NCBI GenBank assembly: GCA_016927965.1
Contig: JAFGLP010000039.1
Coordinates: forward strand, 1 to 14,811
DNA length: 14,811 nucleotides
Origin: Dehalococcoidia bacterium
Lineage (GTDB): Bacteria > Chloroflexota > Dehalococcoidia > GIF9 > UBA5629
Direction of reading: 5' to 3'
Shown: positions 13,291 through 14,811 of the stretch, in pieces
Layout of the letters: each line of letters starts with the position of its first letter
How positions within the stretch are numbered: position 1 is the first letter of the stretch
The notes under the pieces: model-generated
What the model was told of the DNA's origin: nothing
The model's database searches: none
What the model saw: only the letters and a program-made list of their open reading frames with translations
Position numbers and translations under genes: made by a program

Positions 13291-13968
13291 CTATTTGCAC
13301 CATTTGCATTTAGCCAGCAGATTGTTCTGAAGGGCCCAGGTCTGAGCTACGCATTCAGGATGCGGGCTGCCTGTAATACCCCAGTCGCCGCCACCCAGTT
13401 TACCAGTACCAAAATGGTTCATCTGGTTGTTGTTGATGAGTGCGTTGGTGCCGATATCGGCAGCTCCCCAGCTCTTGTTGGCAAAAGACAGGCTCTTGCC
13501 CCAGCATCCCGAGCACTTGGAAGTGCCGAGGCCGGCAGTAGAAGGATTTTCCGGGCAGTTCAACGGACAATCATCAAGCGGAAGCGAGGTCGGCGCGTTC
13601 TCTGGATTCAGACATCTCTGTGAATCGGTGCAGGCGGAACCCAAGGTTCCAGCCTCGGTGTTGCAGTTGCTACAACCGCCAAGACATTGGTTCATGTCAC
13701 AGCCGGTAGGCCTAGGGCATTTAGAGGTATTGCATACACCTTGACAAAGTTTATCCGGGCCGCAAAGGCCAGCAAGTCTGGACATGGCGCTCGTAGGCGT
13801 CCTTCCCCAGTGCTGGAGATATAGCTTCCAGGAATTCTGGTTATTTTCCCATTTAACTTTGTCCCAACCAGTGCATTTACCAAGATCGGCTGAGACTGTG
13901 GCTACCGGTATCAACACCAACGATACGGCCACAACGAGTGCGACGAGGGTACCAAAAATTCTCCTCAC
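13291..13968 (-). CDS. Secreted cysteine-rich protein of unknown function
   Basis: The 225-residue protein has a clear signal peptide: MRR, a hydrophobic core (~5-22) and a VSA cleavage site after Ala27. The two arginines lack the rest of a twin-arginine motif, so Sec export is more likely. The mature part (~198 residues) contains all 18 cysteines, at 32, 69, 75, 79, 84, 90, 95, 99, 102, 113, 119, 134, 138, 152, 155, 206, 221 and 224. Several are CxxC pairs (CSNC, CSGC, CKWC), but none is CxxCH, so it is not a c-type cytochrome. The even number suggests up to nine disulfides or a metal-binding role. There are seven tryptophans in the mature part by eye. Start is GTG with AAGGAGG eight bases upstream. 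A near-consensus promoter and strong terminator make it an isolated, probably well-expressed gene. I do not recognise the family. Confidence 0.8.
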   Translation of the reverse strand: MRRIFGTLVALVVAVSLVLIPVATVSADLGKCTGWDKVKWENNQNSWKLYLQHWGRTPTSAMSRLAGLCGPDKLCQGVCNTSKCPRPTGCDMNQCLGGCSNCNTEAGTLGSACTDSQRCLNPENAPTSLPLDDCPLNCPENPSTAGLGTSKCSGCWGKSLSFANKSWGAADIGTNALINNNQMNHFGTGKLGGGDWGITGSPHPECVAQTWALQNNLLAKCKWCK

Positions 13969-13976
13969 GGCATACG

Positions 13977-13983
13977 CCTCCTT
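13977..13983 (-). promoter_or_regulatory. Ribosome-binding site fixing a GTG start
   Basis: AAGGAGG on the minus strand lies eight bases before the GTG at 13966-13968. A nearby ATG (complement of 13971-13973) is out of frame and reaches TGA after one codon, so GTG is the start of the cysteine-rich gene. Confidence 0.85.
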
Positions 13984-14002
13984 ATGATGGATTTTGGGGA
14001 TG

Positions 14003-14031
14003 ATTCTACCCTGTCACCTAAACTTTGTCAA
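14003..14031 (-). promoter_or_regulatory. Strong promoter of the cysteine-rich secreted protein gene
   Basis: On the minus strand, a perfect TTGACA (complement of 14026-14031), an exact 17-base spacer, and TAGAAT (complement of 14003-14008, 5/6). The start would be near 13996, about 28 bases before the GTG. It is the best -35/-10 pair in the window. Confidence 0.75.
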
Positions 14032-14051
14032 TAGCCATCCGGCTACATTTC

Positions 14052-14080
14052 TTGAAATCGGTCAACATAAACTATAAAAT
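14052..14080 (+). promoter_or_regulatory. Promoter of speD-speE
   Basis: TTGAAA (14052-14057, 5/6), a 17-base spacer, and TAAAAT (14075-14080, 5/6). The start would be near 14087, leaving a ~55-base leader with no riboswitch-like structure that I can see. Confidence 0.6.
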
Positions 14081-14126
14081 TACGTCCTGTTTGAAAATTG
14101 ATTGTAAGGAACTGTAAGTAGCATCC

Positions 14127-14134
14127 AAGGAGGG
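14127..14134 (+). promoter_or_regulatory. Ribosome-binding site fixing the TTG start of speD
   Basis: AAGGAGGG lies seven bases before the TTG at 14142-14144. No ATG lies in frame nearby, and this start gives the family's standard numbering for the catalytic residues. Confidence 0.8.
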
Positions 14135-14141
14135 TGATCAA

Positions 14142-14513
14142 TTGGCTGCCCTGGGCAAACACGTATTAATTGAATTAAATGAATGTAATAGAGAGCTGCT
14201 GAACGATATCGAGTATCTGAGGACGGTGTTGTCGGATGTCGCCCGTACGATCGGAGCAACAGTGATAAAAGATGCGTTCTACCAGTTTACTCCCCAGGGC
14301 GTCAGCGGTGTTGTTATCATTGCGGAATCACATTTATCCATTCACACCTGGCCAGAGCATGATTTCGCTGCCGTTGATGTTTTTACGTGTGGTGATGTTA
14401 TTGAACCAAGGGATGCGGTTAAACCGCTGTCTGATAAGCTGAGAGCAGGATCCACAACCTATATTGAGATTAAGCGCGGGGTCAGAGCCGGCAACAAAGT
14501 CGGGGTTAATTGA
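14142..14513 (+). CDS. speD: S-adenosylmethionine decarboxylase proenzyme
   Basis: It decarboxylates S-adenosylmethionine to provide the aminopropyl donor for spermidine synthesis. At 123 residues it has the length of the small prokaryotic class-1B type. The proenzyme self-cleaves before a serine that becomes the pyruvoyl cofactor: the motif is ESHLSIHTWPEH (62-73), with cleavage expected between Glu62 and Ser63. His68 and Cys83 (FTCGD) fall at the same positions as the processing and catalytic residues of the Thermotoga maritima enzyme. The N-terminal GKHVLIEL is typical. Translation starts at TTG. The stop is one base before the speE start, so the two form an operon and are probably translationally coupled. 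Confidence 0.96.
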   Translation: MAALGKHVLIELNECNRELLNDIEYLRTVLSDVARTIGATVIKDAFYQFTPQGVSGVVIIAESHLSIHTWPEHDFAAVDVFTCGDVIEPRDAVKPLSDKLRAGSTTYIEIKRGVRAGNKVGVN

Positions 14514-14514
14514 T

Positions 14515-14811
14515 ATGGCTTTGCCCGATTATTCAAACGAAAAAAAATGGTTGATCGATGAACTTACCCCGGACCTTGTGCAGATTCACGGCCTCAAGCG
14601 GGTGCTTCACAGGACCACAACAAAGTTCCAGAAGGCGCAGATAGCTGAGACGAAGACATTCGGCATCTGCCTGGTGCTCGACGGCAAGATACAGTCCGGT
14701 GAAAAGGATGAATATATATATCATGAAGCACTTGTACACCCAGCCATGATCGCGCATGCCAACCCCCGGAGCGTTTTTATCGCAGGTGGAGGTGAGGGTG
14801 CAACGCTGCGG
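14515..14811 (+). CDS. speE: Spermidine synthase (polyamine aminopropyltransferase), 3' truncated by window end
   Basis: It transfers the aminopropyl group from decarboxylated S-adenosylmethionine to putrescine or a related amine. Only the first 99 codons are in the window. The N-terminal beta domain contains LVLDGKIQSGEKDEYIYHEAL (53-73), the family signature with the Tyr-His-Glu substrate-binding element. The Rossmann-like SAM site begins with SVFIAGGGEGATLR (86-99), cut by the window edge. ATG start one base after the speD stop, with a weak ribosome-binding site, as expected for a coupled second gene. Confidence 0.95.
   Translation, partial: MALPDYSNEKKWLIDELTPDLVQIHGLKRVLHRTTTKFQKAQIAETKTFGICLVLDGKIQSGEKDEYIYHEALVHPAMIAHANPRSVFIAGGGEGATLR

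Noticed and set aside
13291..13968. Cysteine-rich protein as a multiheme cytochrome or Tat-exported iron-sulfur protein
   Set aside because: None of its CxxC pairs is followed by His, and the two N-terminal arginines lack the remaining twin-arginine consensus while the hydrophobic core is Sec-like.

Overview
The window looks like chromosomal DNA of a Chloroflexota bacterium, most plausibly a member of the Dehalococcoidia. That is an inference from gene content: a tight greA-lysS-serS operon, a stand-alone BioD-like/DRTGG protein, a speD-speE pair, and several membrane-anchored zinc-ribbon/Fn3/thioredoxin proteins. No rRNA or tRNA gene confirms the taxonomy. GC content is moderate by eye, and lower in the left ~2 kb.

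Left end (1-2218). The first bases hold what may be the last ~30 codons of a gene entering from outside. A gene-poor stretch follows, then a lone MASE3-GGDEF diguanylate cyclase on the minus strand and a second gene-poor stretch. A 35-bp imperfect direct repeat (29/35 identical), readable as a shared peptide SFDEAF..NYNK, lies on each side of the cyclase gene. This suggests decayed or rearranged DNA.

Centre (2219-8375). Four consecutive minus-strand genes encode related single-pass membrane proteins with N-terminal cytoplasmic zinc ribbons of CxxC...CxxC type. In transcription order they are 531 aa (2 ribbons, TM, 2 Fn3-like domains, TlpA-like thioredoxin with CAEC), 228 aa (1 ribbon, 27-residue acidic tract, TM, no thioredoxin), 441 aa (1 ribbon, TM, 1 Fn3-like, thioredoxin with CTPC) and 745 aa (5 ribbons, TM, 2 Fn3-like, thioredoxin with CSYC). 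This paralogous cluster is the most interesting object in the window. The sequence suggests proteins that put a redox-active domain outside the membrane and a metal-binding or recruiting domain inside; their function is unknown.

Housekeeping block (8540-11774, minus). The order is greA, lysS, serS, apparently one operon. It has a TATAAT promoter and a short hairpin plus U-tract in the greA leader that looks like an attenuator. The GreA coiled-coil tip lacks the two acidic residues normally needed for transcript cleavage.

Right part (11920-14811). A divergent plus-strand BioD-like/DRTGG gene overlaps tail-to-tail with a small DUF2007-type gene. Next come a perfect 19-bp-stem terminator, a strongly promoted gene for a secreted protein with 18 cysteines, and divergently the polyamine genes speD and a truncated speE. 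The cysteine-rich exported protein is a plausible client of the extracytoplasmic thioredoxins nearby, but nothing in the sequence proves that link.
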